A stretch of DNA of 32,763 bases. Source: JBEKIK01 sp050013075. Its GTDB lineage: Bacteria; Planctomycetota; Planctomycetia; Pirellulales; Thermoguttaceae. Under the pieces are notes generated by a model. The model was not told the origin of the DNA, ran no database searches, and saw only the letters and a list, made by a program, of their open reading frames with translations. The stretch lies in NCBI GenBank assembly GCA_050013075.1, contig JBEKFZ010000044.1:1-32763 (forward strand). The letters are read 5' to 3'. Below are positions 8,389 to 17,072 of this stretch, in pieces; within the stretch, counting starts at the first letter, position 1; every line of letters begins with the position of its first letter. The position numbers and the translations under genes are program-made.

Positions 8389-9855
8389 TTATCCGAGGCG
8401 GATAAAATAACAATACACACTCATGCCGCATCCCACTAATATCAACCCTCCCAGCAAAATCATTGTCCACCGGCGAATTGTTTGCCGACGGCGGCGGGCA
8501 ATAGGATCGCATGACCGGTCTTTGCCCGGGATCACGCCAATTATCGGTACCGGCAAAAAGGGTTCCAAGTCGGCGATTGTGGCCAGTACGGGCTGGGTTG
8601 TCAGACCCGAGGAAAAAACACCTATTCCCACGGCCATGACAAACCCGGAACACAACATCAACTCGATGAATCCCCGATTGGATCCGGGCGCCGTGTTTGC
8701 TATGGCAAGGGGCTCCACGCTGACTGAAAAGCGCGGTTCATTCCGGGAAATCTCGAATAGTTTTTGTTCGCAAAGCAATTTTTCCATGTATTGTTGCTCG
8801 GTGCGTTCCGCGGCATTTTGCAATTGTTTCAGAGTTTCGGCGTTTTGATTTTGATTGGCGGCAGCAGCGATGTTTTCAGTGGAATTGCTTTCGCGGATTT
8901 CCTTTTCATTATTTAATGGCAATGATTTAACCTGGGCGGGGGAAATCAAACCCTGCGACGAATTGTTTGCGGGAGGTTCGGCGACAAAACGCGGCGTGGA
9001 GGCGATTTGCCACTCGCAATCAGCGATCCGGCCGCGAATATCTTGGACATCCGGATGCAACGGCGTTTTGTTCACAAGCAATGCCGCTTCCTGTTGCCGA
9101 AGCGATTTGAGTTTGCGATCAAGATCGACCCAGGCCGGATTGTCGGCGATGGGGGGGGCGGTTTGTTGATCGGTTTGAGTTTGCACGGGCTGTTGTTGCG
9201 GCGCCAATTTTTCTTGTTCTGAAACATGATCTTTAAAAGCCCGGAGCATTTCCATCGCCTGGCGATGGGCTTGTCGCGCTTGATTGACTTGAGACGAAGC
9301 GGCCAGATAGGCCTTTCGCGTTTCAGTCGTCCAATAAGTTCGGTACTCGCGTACAAGCCGATCGGCCAAGGCCCGGACAATTCTAGCAGCGTCCGGGATC
9401 TGGTTTAGAGTCAATTCTAGGATTATTTGATTTTCACCCGGCGCCGCCCCAGGTTTGACGCGGATGTTCAATGCCTGGCGGAGTTGTTCCTGAGTGATTG
9501 ACGAATTGTTGTGTTCTCCGGTTTCGGCCCTCTGCGATATGTCGATCCCGCGGTCACATAATGCCTTTTGCATGAACGCCGGCGACAAAACGCGGGTTTT
9601 GATGTTTTTGAGATTCAGGGTCGATCCAAAAATGGGGCCGTTGGGAAAATCAGTCTGGTCTTTAGCCGGCTTTTGTTCCACAATGGCAACGGCCTTGGAA
9701 GGACTTGTTACATTCGATTTTTGGCAGAATTTCTGTAAAATAAAGGAAAGCACCGCCACGGTCAAACCAAATGCCGCCATGGAAAGCAACAAGTGTTGGC
9801 GCCAGGTCGATCGCGGCCGAACGATAAGGGGGGTCGTTTTTTTAACGGCACTCAT
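8389..9855 (-). CDS. Wzz/GumC-like chain-length determinant protein
   Basis: This is a 488-residue inner-membrane protein. TM1 lies near residues 20-40. A periplasmic domain follows, with the usual LNLKNIKTRVLSPAF segment and long heptad-rich helices (about 175-290 and 325-370). TM2 lies near 425-445, and a second C-terminal hydrophobic helix falls at about 465-485. GVIPGKD between the last two helices is a cytoplasmic loop. The family sets polysaccharide chain length. The ATG at 9855 is preferred over a TTG at 9891 because AGAGAG lies at good spacing. The first gene of the minus-strand trio, it is separated from the ATPase gene by 175 bp in which no gene is seen. Confidence 0.8.
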   Translation of the reverse strand: MSAVKKTTPLIVRPRSTWRQHLLLSMAAFGLTVAVLSFILQKFCQKSNVTSPSKAVAIVEQKPAKDQTDFPNGPIFGSTLNLKNIKTRVLSPAFMQKALCDRGIDISQRAETGEHNNSSITQEQLRQALNIRVKPGAAPGENQIILELTLNQIPDAARIVRALADRLVREYRTYWTTETRKAYLAASSQVNQARQAHRQAMEMLRAFKDHVSEQEKLAPQQQPVQTQTDQQTAPPIADNPAWVDLDRKLKSLRQQEAALLVNKTPLHPDVQDIRGRIADCEWQIASTPRFVAEPPANNSSQGLISPAQVKSLPLNNEKEIRESNSTENIAAAANQNQNAETLKQLQNAAERTEQQYMEKLLCEQKLFEISRNEPRFSVSVEPLAIANTAPGSNRGFIELMLCSGFVMAVGIGVFSSGLTTQPVLATIADLEPFLPVPIIGVIPGKDRSCDPIARRRRQTIRRWTMILLGGLILVGCGMSVYCYFIRLG

Positions 9856-10047
9856 GGACGCTCTCTGGGAAAAAGATCGCGTGTTTGCCAATTAATCAAT
9901 CTGTTAACGTGGACGTATATATATACTATGATCGACATCCAAACCTATGAACATCTATGGCAAAATCGATAAGACTGGCATATTCTATTTGTAGCGCCTG
10001 TTTTACGTTTATTTACCCGATAAAAAACGCAAACCAGATAATTGTTC

Positions 10048-10707
10048 ATGTTCCGGATTAAAATTTGCGGCATTACGGACCCCGGCGACGCACGGACCGC
10101 GATCCAAGCCGGCGCGGATGCGGTGGGATTGAATTTTTACCCGGCCAGTCCGCGTTTCATCACCCCTGCCGGAGCACGGCAAATTTGCCGGGTTTTACCG
10201 GCGGAAATCGTGAAAGTAGGGGTCTTCGTTAATGCGGAAGCAAAAGACGTTTGTCAGACCTGCGATGAAATTCCGCTGGATTTAATCCAACTTCACGGAG
10301 ATGAGACGCCGAAATACATCGCCCGGTTGGGCAACAGGCCGGTTATGCGTGCGTTCCGCTTGGGGCCTGAAGGCTTGCAGCCCGTTTTTGCTTATTTGGA
10401 AGAATGTAGACAACTCGGATGCGTGCCAAAACTCGTTTTGCTCGATGCCCTTTGCCAGGGGGTATACGGTGGAACCGGCAAGAATGCCGACTGGTCAATC
10501 TGTGCGCAATATCCAGGCCGTGAAGGAGTTCCGCCGCTGATATTGGCCGGCGGACTTACGGAGTCGAACGTGGGACGAGCTATCATGCAGGTCCGGCCGG
10601 CTGGAGTTGATGCGGCCGGCGGTGTGGAATCCAGTCCGGGCCGTAAAGATCCCGCGGCATTGATCGCCTTTGTCCAAGCCGCTCGGGAGGCCTTTGCAGC
10701 GTTTTGA
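10048..10707 (+). CDS. trpF: Phosphoribosylanthranilate isomerase
   Basis: This is a 219-residue TIM-barrel enzyme that converts N-(5-phosphoribosyl)anthranilate to the carboxyphenylamino-deoxyribulose phosphate in tryptophan synthesis. Visible signatures are KICGIT at the N-terminus (catalytic Cys), GADAVGLNFYPASPR, LIQLHGDE, the LLDA...GVYGGTGK loop (catalytic Asp and phosphate-binding Gly), LILAGGLTE and GGVESSPGRKD. The ATG at 10048 is used; the TTG two codons earlier is less likely. No other trp gene is visible, so the pathway is dispersed. It diverges from the Wzz-like gene, with about 190 bp between the starts. Confidence 0.95.
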   Translation: MFRIKICGITDPGDARTAIQAGADAVGLNFYPASPRFITPAGARQICRVLPAEIVKVGVFVNAEAKDVCQTCDEIPLDLIQLHGDETPKYIARLGNRPVMRAFRLGPEGLQPVFAYLEECRQLGCVPKLVLLDALCQGVYGGTGKNADWSICAQYPGREGVPPLILAGGLTESNVGRAIMQVRPAGVDAAGGVESSPGRKDPAALIAFVQAAREAFAAF

Positions 10708-10715
10708 AATTATCC

Positions 10716-10850
10716 TGTAAAGCCGCGACGGGCACCATCGGGCACCGATGCGTAGCATTGGTCGGCATGGTCGGTTGGTCGGTAGCGCTTGTGGAAACAA
10801 TCAATGACATTGTTCGTTCTGTGCGCGCGACCACTGGTCGCGGCTTTACA
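10716..10850 (+). mobile_element. MITE-like element with 14-bp terminal inverted repeats
   Basis: The ends are perfect inverted repeats, TGTAAAGCCGCGAC at 10716-10729 and its complement at 10837-10850. The 135-bp interior holds reiterated CGGGCACCAT units near the left end, a GGTCGGCATGGTCGGTTGG block, and a short palindrome GCGACCACTGGTCGC at the right end. No coding frame is present, so any movement would need a transposase in trans. Related copies lie at 1683-1787 (inverted) and at the right window edge (32725). It sits between trpF and ahcY without disturbing either. Confidence 0.75.
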
Positions 10851-10924
10851 GATAAACAATTTATATCTATCATAATGGGCACTTTTCAAAATTTACGAAA
10901 CGCAATCAGTAATGAGGGATATCC

Positions 10925-12241
10925 ATGAGTCAGGTAACCGCAAAGATACCTTATAAAGTTGCCGATATTTCGTTGGCCGAATGGGGCCGAAAGGAAATCA
11001 TTCTGGCCGAAAACGAAATGCCCGGCCTTATGGCTCTGAGGAAAAAATATGGGGCCAGCAAACCGCTCAGCGGGGCACGGATCGCCGGGTGTCTGCACAT
11101 GACCATCCAAACGGCGGTGCTGATTGAGACCTTGATAAAACTTGGTGCGGAAGTGACCTGGAGCAGTTGCAACAAGTTTTCCACCCAGGACCATGCCGCG
11201 GCGGCCATCGCCAAAACTGGCATCCCCGTCTATGCCTGGAAGGGCGAAACCGACAAGGAATACGACTGGTGCATCGAGCAAACGCTTTATTTTCCCGACG
11301 GCCAACAACTGAATTTGATCATCGACGACGGCGGAGACCTGACGGCGGCTGTACACGGCGAAAAGTATCGGCACCTTTTGCCCGGGATTCGAGGGCTTTC
11401 GGAAGAAACTACCACCGGCGTGCACCGGCTGTATCAGATGCACGAGCGCGGAGATTTGGCCGTTCCGGCCATTAACGTCAACGACTCGGTGACCAAGAGC
11501 AAATTCGACAATCTTTACGGATGCCGGGAATCGCTGGCCGACGGGATCAAGCGGGCCACCGACATCATGGTGGCCGGAAAAGTAGTGGTAATTTGCGGTT
11601 ACGGCGACGTGGGCAAGGGCTGTGTGCATTCGATGCGGGCCTATGGCGCACGGGTGCTTGTGACCGAGATCGATCCGATCTGCGCGTTGCAGGCGGCGAT
11701 GGAAGGTTATGAAGTCACGACCATGGAAGACGCCGCGTCACGGGGCAACATTTTCGTAACCGCAACCGGGTGCCGCGACGTGATCCTGGGCAAACATTTG
11801 GAGCGCATGCCCAACGACGCCATCGTCTGCAACATCGGGCATTTCGATTTGGAAATCGACGTGGCTTGGTTAAACAACCGAAAAGACGTGAAAAAAACGA
11901 ATATAAAATCCCTGGTCGATCGCTATACCTTTCCCGACGGCCACTCGATCATTCTTCTGGCCGAGGGCCGGCTGGTGAATTTGGGCTGCGCTACCGGGCA
12001 TCCGTCGTTTGTGATGTCGAATTCCTTTACCAACCAGGTTTTGGCCCAAATCGCCTTGTGGACCGAACCGGAAAAATATCCCCTGGGCGTACACGTGCTT
12101 CCCAAAAAGCTCGACGAAGAAGTCGCCCGGCTGCATTTGGACCAACTCGGCGCGAAACTCACCAAACTAACGCCCGCCCAGGCCGAATATCTTGGTATTC
12201 CAGTTACCGGCCCATTCAAGCCGGATTATTACCGGTATTGA
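10925..12241 (+). CDS. ahcY: Adenosylhomocysteinase
   Basis: This is a 438-residue enzyme that hydrolyses S-adenosylhomocysteine to adenosine and homocysteine in the methyl cycle, with bound NAD. Diagnostic segments in order are ENEMPGLMALR, ARIAGCLHMT, DDGGDLT (Asp138), EETTTGVHRLY (Glu161), NDSVTKSKFDN (Lys191, Asp195), the Rossmann loop GYGDVGKG (225-232), GHFDLEID, and the C-terminal KPDYYRY. All expected catalytic residues are present and the length is normal. GAGGG lies about 7 bases before the ATG. Its TGA abuts the stop codon of the convergent lexA with no spacer. Confidence 0.97.
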   Translation: MSQVTAKIPYKVADISLAEWGRKEIILAENEMPGLMALRKKYGASKPLSGARIAGCLHMTIQTAVLIETLIKLGAEVTWSSCNKFSTQDHAAAAIAKTGIPVYAWKGETDKEYDWCIEQTLYFPDGQQLNLIIDDGGDLTAAVHGEKYRHLLPGIRGLSEETTTGVHRLYQMHERGDLAVPAINVNDSVTKSKFDNLYGCRESLADGIKRATDIMVAGKVVVICGYGDVGKGCVHSMRAYGARVLVTEIDPICALQAAMEGYEVTTMEDAASRGNIFVTATGCRDVILGKHLERMPNDAIVCNIGHFDLEIDVAWLNNRKDVKKTNIKSLVDRYTFPDGHSIILLAEGRLVNLGCATGHPSFVMSNSFTNQVLAQIALWTEPEKYPLGVHVLPKKLDEEVARLHLDQLGAKLTKLTPAQAEYLGIPVTGPFKPDYYRY

Positions 12242-12850
12242 TTATCCGACTTTGCGCACCACGCCGACGACAGCGCCCAGTACGCGGGCGTTTTTGACGT
12301 AGATGGGCTTCATCGAGGAGTTGGCCGGCTCCAGGCGGATGCGGTTTTTCTCGGGAAACCAGCGTTTCAGCGTGGCCTCGCCTTCGTCGGTCATGGCCAC
12401 CACGATCTGGCCCTTGCGGGCGGTGCGCTGCTTGTGGATCACCACGTAGTCGCCATCGGAGATTTGATCCTCGATCATCGAGTCGCCTTTAACTTGCAGC
12501 ACGAATAGGTTTTTATTCTTGGGATCGAACATTTCGTCGAAATCTACCCGTTCGGACTGTTCGACGGCCTCGTGCAGCACGCCTGCGGCAATCTGTCCGG
12601 CCAGGGGCAAGCCTCGCTCTTCGATCGGCTCGGCCAGCAATTCGATCGCACGAGACAGATTTTGCTCCCGTTTGATGGCCCCCTTTTTTTCCAATGCCTT
12701 GAGGTGGCATACCACGCCGTTGGGGGAGTTGATGTCGAATTCCAGACCAATTTCGCGGACAGTGGGGCCGTATCCCCGGTTGCGGATTTTATCGCGAATG
12801 AATTCGTAAACTGCCTGCTGACGTTCGGTTAAATTTTCAAAAATGTCCAT
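12242..12850 (-). CDS. lexA: LexA repressor / autoprotease
   Basis: This is a 202-residue SOS repressor. The N-terminal winged helix (about 1-70) begins with LTERQQAVYEFI and includes GYGPTVREIG. The self-cleavage site Ala89-Gly90 lies in QIAAGVLHEA. The S24-type catalytic dyad is Ser124 in GDSMIEDQI and Lys162 in EATLKRW. It would repress DNA-damage genes until RecA-stimulated cleavage. A sigma70-like promoter with an embedded palindrome lies about 55-80 bp upstream, suggesting autoregulation. It is convergent with and directly abuts ahcY. Confidence 0.96.
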   Translation of the reverse strand: MDIFENLTERQQAVYEFIRDKIRNRGYGPTVREIGLEFDINSPNGVVCHLKALEKKGAIKREQNLSRAIELLAEPIEERGLPLAGQIAAGVLHEAVEQSERVDFDEMFDPKNKNLFVLQVKGDSMIEDQISDGDYVVIHKQRTARKGQIVVAMTDEGEATLKRWFPEKNRIRLEPANSSMKPIYVKNARVLGAVVGVVRKVG

Positions 12851-12903
12851 AGTTTTTCCAGTATTACAGGTTTGGTACAGTGATTAGTGGCAAGCTCTGG
12901 ATA

Positions 12904-12933
12904 ATTGTACAATATACAGGCGTATAGAGTCAA
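12904..12933 (-). promoter_or_regulatory. Putative lexA promoter with overlapping palindromic operator
   Basis: On the minus strand there is TTGACT (12933-12928), an 18-base spacer and TACAAT (12909-12904), placing transcription start about 45 bp before the lexA ATG. The sequence 12906-12918 is the palindrome TGTA-N5-TACA and overlaps the -10 box, where a repressor would block polymerase. It does not match the E. coli or Bacillus SOS box closely, so assignment to LexA is inference from position. Confidence 0.45.
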
Positions 12934-12938
12934 GCGTA

Positions 12939-12968
12939 AGGATGAGGGATGAAGGATGAAGGATGAAG
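12939..12968 (-). repeat. GGATGAGGGATGAAGG-type dispersed simple repeat
   Basis: Reiterated GGATGA(A/G) units, the complement of the repeat at 5048-5073 and matching the 3' end of proB at 13072-13091. It sits upstream of the lexA promoter. No coding or structural role is visible. Confidence 0.65.
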
Positions 12969-13071
12969 TCAGAATAGGAATGTTGTTAGATTGTAGCTGA
13001 CAGCATGTTATTACTCCGTAACTTCAGGCAGTTTAATGGATTGCGATTTATCAGCAGACTTCTTGTTAAAT

Positions 13072-14232
13072 TCATCCTTCATCCCTCATCCTTCGGCTTG
13101 TTACCACCATATTATCGCGATGGATGATCTCGTCGTAGGGGCGATAGCCGAGAACTTGGGCAATTTTATCGGTTTTTAAACCCTTGATGCGGCGGATATC
13201 CTCGGCGGAGTAATTGGTTAAACCGCGTGCGAATTCGCGGTTTTCGGGGTCTCTGAGCGCTATGGCATCTCCCTTGATGAAATCGCCTTCCACGTCCACC
13301 ACACCGATGGCCAATAGGCTTTTGCCCCTTTTTTCGATGGCTTCGCAGGCGCCGGCGTCGAGTAACAACCGGCCGCGAGGCTTAACCGTCAGCCCGATCC
13401 AGCGTTTTCGGGCAGCCACTGTTTGCCCTTGGGCCAGGAACAATGTACCGATACATTCTCCGGCCAGGATGCGGGGCAGAACGTCAGGGGAACGGCCATG
13501 GGCAATAATCACATTTCCGCCGCCGGTGGTTGCCAATCGAGCAGCTTCAAGCTTACTTGCCATGCCTCCTTTACTTATTTCGCCCAATTTATCGCGTACC
13601 AGACCAAAAATCGAGTCATCCAGATGATCGACTGTCGGAATTACTTTACTGCCGGGTGATTTGGGATCGCCATCGTAAAGTCCTTCCACGTCGGAGAGTA
13701 ATACTAAAAGGGGAGCAAGAATAAGGTTGGTGATCATTGCCGCCAGTCGATCGTTATCGCCAAATGTGGTCTGCAACTCCTCGACGGCCACGGTATCGTT
13801 TTCGTTAATGATCGGCACGGCCCCCAGTTCCAGTAGCGAAAGCAAGGTATTCCGGGCGTTGAGGTAGCGGATGCGATGCTCCATGTCTTCGGCGGTCAGG
13901 AGGATTTGAGCGGCATGGCGGCCGTGCTCAAAAAGCGCCCTTTCGTAAGATTCGATGAGCAGACTTTGCCCCACGGCGGCGACGGCCTGAAGGCGGGCCA
14001 GATCAGTGGGGCGGTTTTTCAGCCCCAGTCGGCCCATGCCCGCCCCCACGGCCCCGGAGCTTACCAACACCACCTTCCGGCCGGTTTCCAGCACCTGGTG
14101 AATCTGTTCAGCCAGGTTATCGATACGTTGTTGATCGAGTTGGCCGTCGGGGCGGGTCAATACTCGGGTCCCCACTTTGACCACTATGGTCGAGGAGGTA
14201 GCGGCGATTTCCTGACGAATAAGATCGGCCAT
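13072..14232 (-). CDS. proB: Glutamate 5-kinase with C-terminal PUA domain
   Basis: This is a 386-residue enzyme that phosphorylates glutamate in the first step of proline synthesis. The amino-acid-kinase domain covers about residues 14-260: VVKVGTRVL, SSGAVGAGMGRLG, LNARNTL, INENDTVA, FGDNDRLAA, LLSDVEGLYDGDP and GGMASKLEAA. A PUA domain follows (about 285-370, RGRLLLDAGAC ... KGLKTDKIAQVLGYRPYDE). The last residues RRMRDEG and the stop codon are encoded by a dispersed GGATGA repeat, so the tail seems to have been replaced. No strong Shine-Dalgarno precedes the ATG. The usual partner proA is not visible. Confidence 0.95.
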   Translation of the reverse strand: MADLIRQEIAATSSTIVVKVGTRVLTRPDGQLDQQRIDNLAEQIHQVLETGRKVVLVSSGAVGAGMGRLGLKNRPTDLARLQAVAAVGQSLLIESYERALFEHGRHAAQILLTAEDMEHRIRYLNARNTLLSLLELGAVPIINENDTVAVEELQTTFGDNDRLAAMITNLILAPLLVLLSDVEGLYDGDPKSPGSKVIPTVDHLDDSIFGLVRDKLGEISKGGMASKLEAARLATTGGGNVIIAHGRSPDVLPRILAGECIGTLFLAQGQTVAARKRWIGLTVKPRGRLLLDAGACEAIEKRGKSLLAIGVVDVEGDFIKGDAIALRDPENREFARGLTNYSAEDIRRIKGLKTDKIAQVLGYRPYDEIIHRDNMVVTSRRMRDEG

Positions 14233-14326
14233 ATAAACTTAAACGCTTGAATACTCAATGTAATCCCCCAGAATATCGCAACACACTCGTAAAAGAAAGG
14301 GGGAGAAATGCGCTGGGTTTTGCCCG

Positions 14327-14521
14327 CTATTGGCCCGGACCGAAAGAGGAATGAATTTGATCGCTGGAATGTTGAAAGCTGGATTTCGTGGATTGGCCGA
14401 GCATCACGACGGCGGAAATGCAAACCAGGAAGATCAAGGCTAAAATCACACAATACTCCACGGCAGTGGGACCGTCCGGGGTTTTCAGGAATCGCACGAT
14501 TTTTCCAATCAACGATTTCAT
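14327..14521 (-). CDS. Flp-family type IVb pilin, isolated copy
   Basis: This is a 64-residue pilin precursor. A basic leader MKSLIGKIVRFLKTPDGPTAVEY is followed by the hydrophobic helix CVILALIFLVCISAVVML and a Ser/Gln-rich tail. The Gly-x-x-(A/T)-x-E-Tyr pattern of Flp pilins is present as GPTAVEY, where the prepilin peptidase would cut just after the Gly. The start at 14521 follows an AGGTGGG ribosome-binding site, and the upstream extension of the frame is not used. It resembles the pilins at 29303 and 29733 (shared MKSL, DGPTAVEY), but lies about 15 kb away beside proB on the opposite strand, without other Tad genes. Confidence 0.88.
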   Translation of the reverse strand: MKSLIGKIVRFLKTPDGPTAVEYCVILALIFLVCISAVVMLGQSTKSSFQHSSDQIHSSFGPGQ

Positions 14522-14733
14522 GGACCCACCTAATTTATTGTTAATTGGTTCCATATTCAATCCTATGCCCAAAGTTCTAAATAGCAATTAATTGGGAAAT
14601 TTGAAGGTAATGTGTGAAACTTTATTCCCGATATGTTTGACAGAATCCATTAAGCAGTGCTTGACAGTCGATCCGATTTTTCTGATATTCCTAGTTCTAC
14701 CAATAAGCGCGGCCTTGAATACCGTCAATACTC

Positions 14734-15411
14734 ATGTCACAGATTTATGCGGCGATCTTCGACATGGACGGCGTGTTGGTCGACACATATCATGCGCATT
14801 TTCAAAGTTGGCTATTAATGGCGAAGCGTGCGGGGCTGAGCTTTACCGAAGGGGAATTCGCCCCGACCTTCGGGCGCACCAGCCGGGAGATCATCGCGCA
14901 TTTCTGGGGTCAAGGCCGGTACGACGAGGCCCAAATAGCCGCCCTGGACGCCGAAAAAGAAAGGGCCTTTAGGGAAATCATAAGCCGAGAATTTCCGGCC
15001 ATGCCCGGTGTTCATAAATTGCTCACCGATCTATATATTGCCGATTGGAGAATGGCGGTAGGCTCGTCCGGCCCGCCGGAAAACGTGGAATTGATACTGG
15101 AACGGCTTGGGAAAGGCGATTTGTTCAGTGCAATCGTAACTGGAATGGATGTTACCCGGGGCAAGCCCGATCCACAGGTTTTCCTGCTTGCCGCCAGGCG
15201 ATTGGGTGTGCCGCCGTCGCGATGCGCGGTAATTGAAGACGCCCAACCGGGCATAGCCGCGGCCCACGCTGCCGGAATGGCAGCCGTGGGTCTGGTAAGC
15301 ACCGGACGGACCCGTGAAGAACTTGCCGCCGCCGACCTGGTCGTTGACTCTTTGGCGAAAATTTCGCCCAGGGTGCTGGGGGAACTGATCGACCGGGGCG
15401 GGAGAAAATGA
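14734..15411 (+). CDS. HAD-superfamily phosphatase, beta-phosphoglucomutase-like
   Basis: This is a 225-residue HAD subfamily I protein. Motif I is FDMDGVLVDT (Asp10 nucleophile, Asp12 acid/base). A helical cap of about 60 residues follows. Motif II is VGSSGPP, motif III Lys lies in RGKPDPQVF, and motif IV is VIEDAQPGIAAA. The mix of DGVLVDT, VGSS and GKPDP is shared by beta-phosphoglucomutases and sugar phosphate phosphatases, so the substrate is probably a phosphosugar, but that is not provable here. A phosphohexomutase gene lies 2 kb downstream on the other strand. The gene is followed by an inverted repeat at 15492-15522. Confidence 0.88.
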   Translation: MSQIYAAIFDMDGVLVDTYHAHFQSWLLMAKRAGLSFTEGEFAPTFGRTSREIIAHFWGQGRYDEAQIAALDAEKERAFREIISREFPAMPGVHKLLTDLYIADWRMAVGSSGPPENVELILERLGKGDLFSAIVTGMDVTRGKPDPQVFLLAARRLGVPPSRCAVIEDAQPGIAAAHAAGMAAVGLVSTGRTREELAAADLVVDSLAKISPRVLGELIDRGGRK

Positions 15412-15491
15412 CTTCGTATATGAACCATTTACAATGTTTTGACATCCTTTGTTCTTGGTGAAGACTGCGGTACAACTGCCGCGGCTTCCAC

Positions 15492-15522
15492 GTTGGGGCA
15501 GCAGTTAAACTGTTGACCCAAC
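15492..15522. other. Imperfect 15-bp hairpin between HAD and DUF1015 genes
   Basis: GTTGGGGCAGCAGTT and its near complement AACTGTTGACCCAAC are separated by one base, and 13 of 15 positions pair. Seven T residues follow only after a further 14 bases, which is too far for a classical terminator, so function is uncertain. It could end HAD transcription or mark a protein-binding palindrome before the DUF1015 gene. Confidence 0.4.
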
Positions 15523-15569
15523 ATAGCGGCTAAACATTTTTTTAATCCTAATAAGCTATCAGTGCTACC

Positions 15570-16874
15570 GTGCCAGAAATTCAAGCTTTCCGCGGAGTTC
15601 GTTACAACCTTGGCCAAGTAGGCTCGTTAAGCGACGTGGTCTCTCCGCCTTACGACGTGATCAGTCCGGAATATCAGGACGAACTTTACAAAAAGCATCC
15701 CTGCAACTTCGTGAAGATAGATCTGAACCGCATCGAGCCGAGCAACGACGACGAGCGGAACAACCGTTACACCCGGGCCGGGCGTTTTTTGCGAAAATGG
15801 CAGGGCGAAGGGGTGCTGTTCACCGAGGGCGATCCGGCGGTTTACATTTATTACCAGGATTTCAGCTATGCCGGCCGGACTTACACCCGGCGCGGATTCC
15901 TGGCCCGGCAGAGGGTTTCGCCCTTTGGCGAAGGGCAGGTGTTTCCCCACGAAGAGACCATGCCCGGCCCAAAACTCGACCGGCTAATGCTGATGGCCGT
16001 GACCAAGATGAATCTTAGCCCCATTTTCGGGCTGTATCCGGATCCCGATAAAGACACTGAAAAGTTGCTGGATAAAGCCGTGGCAGATAAGACGCCGCTT
16101 CAGGCCGTGGATAAGCAGGGCGTGGTGCATCGGCTCTGGCCGGTTACGGATGTTGCGCTCATTTCGGCCTTGACCGCACTGATGGGTCCAAGGCCGGTCT
16201 TTATCGCCGACGGCCATCACCGCTACGAAACTTCGTGTAAATATCGCGATCAGGTGTACGACAGCGGTATTCTTTCGGCCACGCATCCGGCAAACTACAC
16301 GATGATGATGTTCGTGGCCATGGAAGACCCGGGCTTGATAGTCATGCCCACGCACCGCCTTTTCCGCGGCGTGCCGGAAATGACCGGCGGCGAGTTGGCG
16401 GCGAAACTGGGCGCGTGTTTTACCTGCCGAGTAGTGGACGAAGGGCCTGATCTTGCCCCGCAAGTTTGGGAAGAGATTGAAACCGAAGGCAATCAAGGGG
16501 CCGTGGGACTTTTCACGCGAAAAGATAATTGCTGGACCATCGCCACCATAACCCCAGCCGGCCAGGCCCGCATGGCCGAGGTGGCCGAAGACCATAACGA
16601 CGAATGGCGTCAGTTGGGCGTGGCCGTATTGCATCGGCTGATAATCGCCGAGCTTTTGGGTTGCACCGATCTACCCAAGCCGACTTATGTGCACCTGGTC
16701 GAGGAGGTCGTGTCCGAGCTGAAGACCGGCGAGTATCCCCTGGCCGCGTTGGTTATGCCGGCCACGGTCGATCACGTTCGCCAGGTAAGTCTGCGCGGCG
16801 AACGGATGCCGGCCAAGAGCACGTATTTTTATCCCAAGCTGCTAAGCGGGCTGGTGCTCAATCCGCTGGAATAG
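15570..16874 (+). CDS. DUF1015 family protein
   Basis: This is a 434-residue cytoplasmic protein that is all DUF1015. The N-terminus MPEIQAFRGVRYN is followed by the family hallmark VVSPPYDVISP at about 24-34, then NFVKIDLNR, YIYYQDFSY, RRGFLARQRV..FGEGQVFPHEET, the FIADGHHRYETS motif near residue 212, and a long C-terminal half. The start codon is GTG at 15570, chosen because the N-terminus aligns with the family. DUF1015 proteins are widespread but not biochemically defined, so no reaction is proposed. The gene has no close same-strand neighbour downstream. Confidence 0.92.
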   Translation: MPEIQAFRGVRYNLGQVGSLSDVVSPPYDVISPEYQDELYKKHPCNFVKIDLNRIEPSNDDERNNRYTRAGRFLRKWQGEGVLFTEGDPAVYIYYQDFSYAGRTYTRRGFLARQRVSPFGEGQVFPHEETMPGPKLDRLMLMAVTKMNLSPIFGLYPDPDKDTEKLLDKAVADKTPLQAVDKQGVVHRLWPVTDVALISALTALMGPRPVFIADGHHRYETSCKYRDQVYDSGILSATHPANYTMMMFVAMEDPGLIVMPTHRLFRGVPEMTGGELAAKLGACFTCRVVDEGPDLAPQVWEEIETEGNQGAVGLFTRKDNCWTIATITPAGQARMAEVAEDHNDEWRQLGVAVLHRLIIAELLGCTDLPKPTYVHLVEEVVSELKTGEYPLAALVMPATVDHVRQVSLRGERMPAKSTYFYPKLLSGLVLNPLE

Positions 16875-16884
16875 CCGGTTGGAT

Positions 16885-16910
16885 ATAGCGGTTTCACGTG
16901 GAACCGCTAT
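16885..16910. promoter_or_regulatory. parS-like site 1 within an extended palindrome
   Basis: GTTTCACGTGGAAC (16891-16904) matches the 14 central bases of the chromosomal ParB site (TGTTTCACGTGGAACA and its complement). The flanks extend the dyad to ATAGCGG...CCGCTAT, a 26-bp palindrome with a single mismatched pair. ParB binding is inferred from the match. The extended arms also resemble the terminal repeats of the element at 27102-27226. Confidence 0.5.
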
Positions 16911-17072
16911 CTTTGCAGATCTTGTCCCTACGGGTCGAAAAACTCGCGGTCAACATGTGATTCAACCGCAACATATGGAAAAAGATAATGGCGCCATGGT
17001 GATAACAACACTACTTGTTCCGCCAAACGGATTGGTCGGGTTTTGACGTAATTGGGCTATGATAAAACGCAC

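Noticed and set aside
10851..10924. Possible S-adenosylhomocysteine riboswitch before ahcY
   Set aside because: The 75-bp leader is AT-rich, with no stem or conserved motif of that class.
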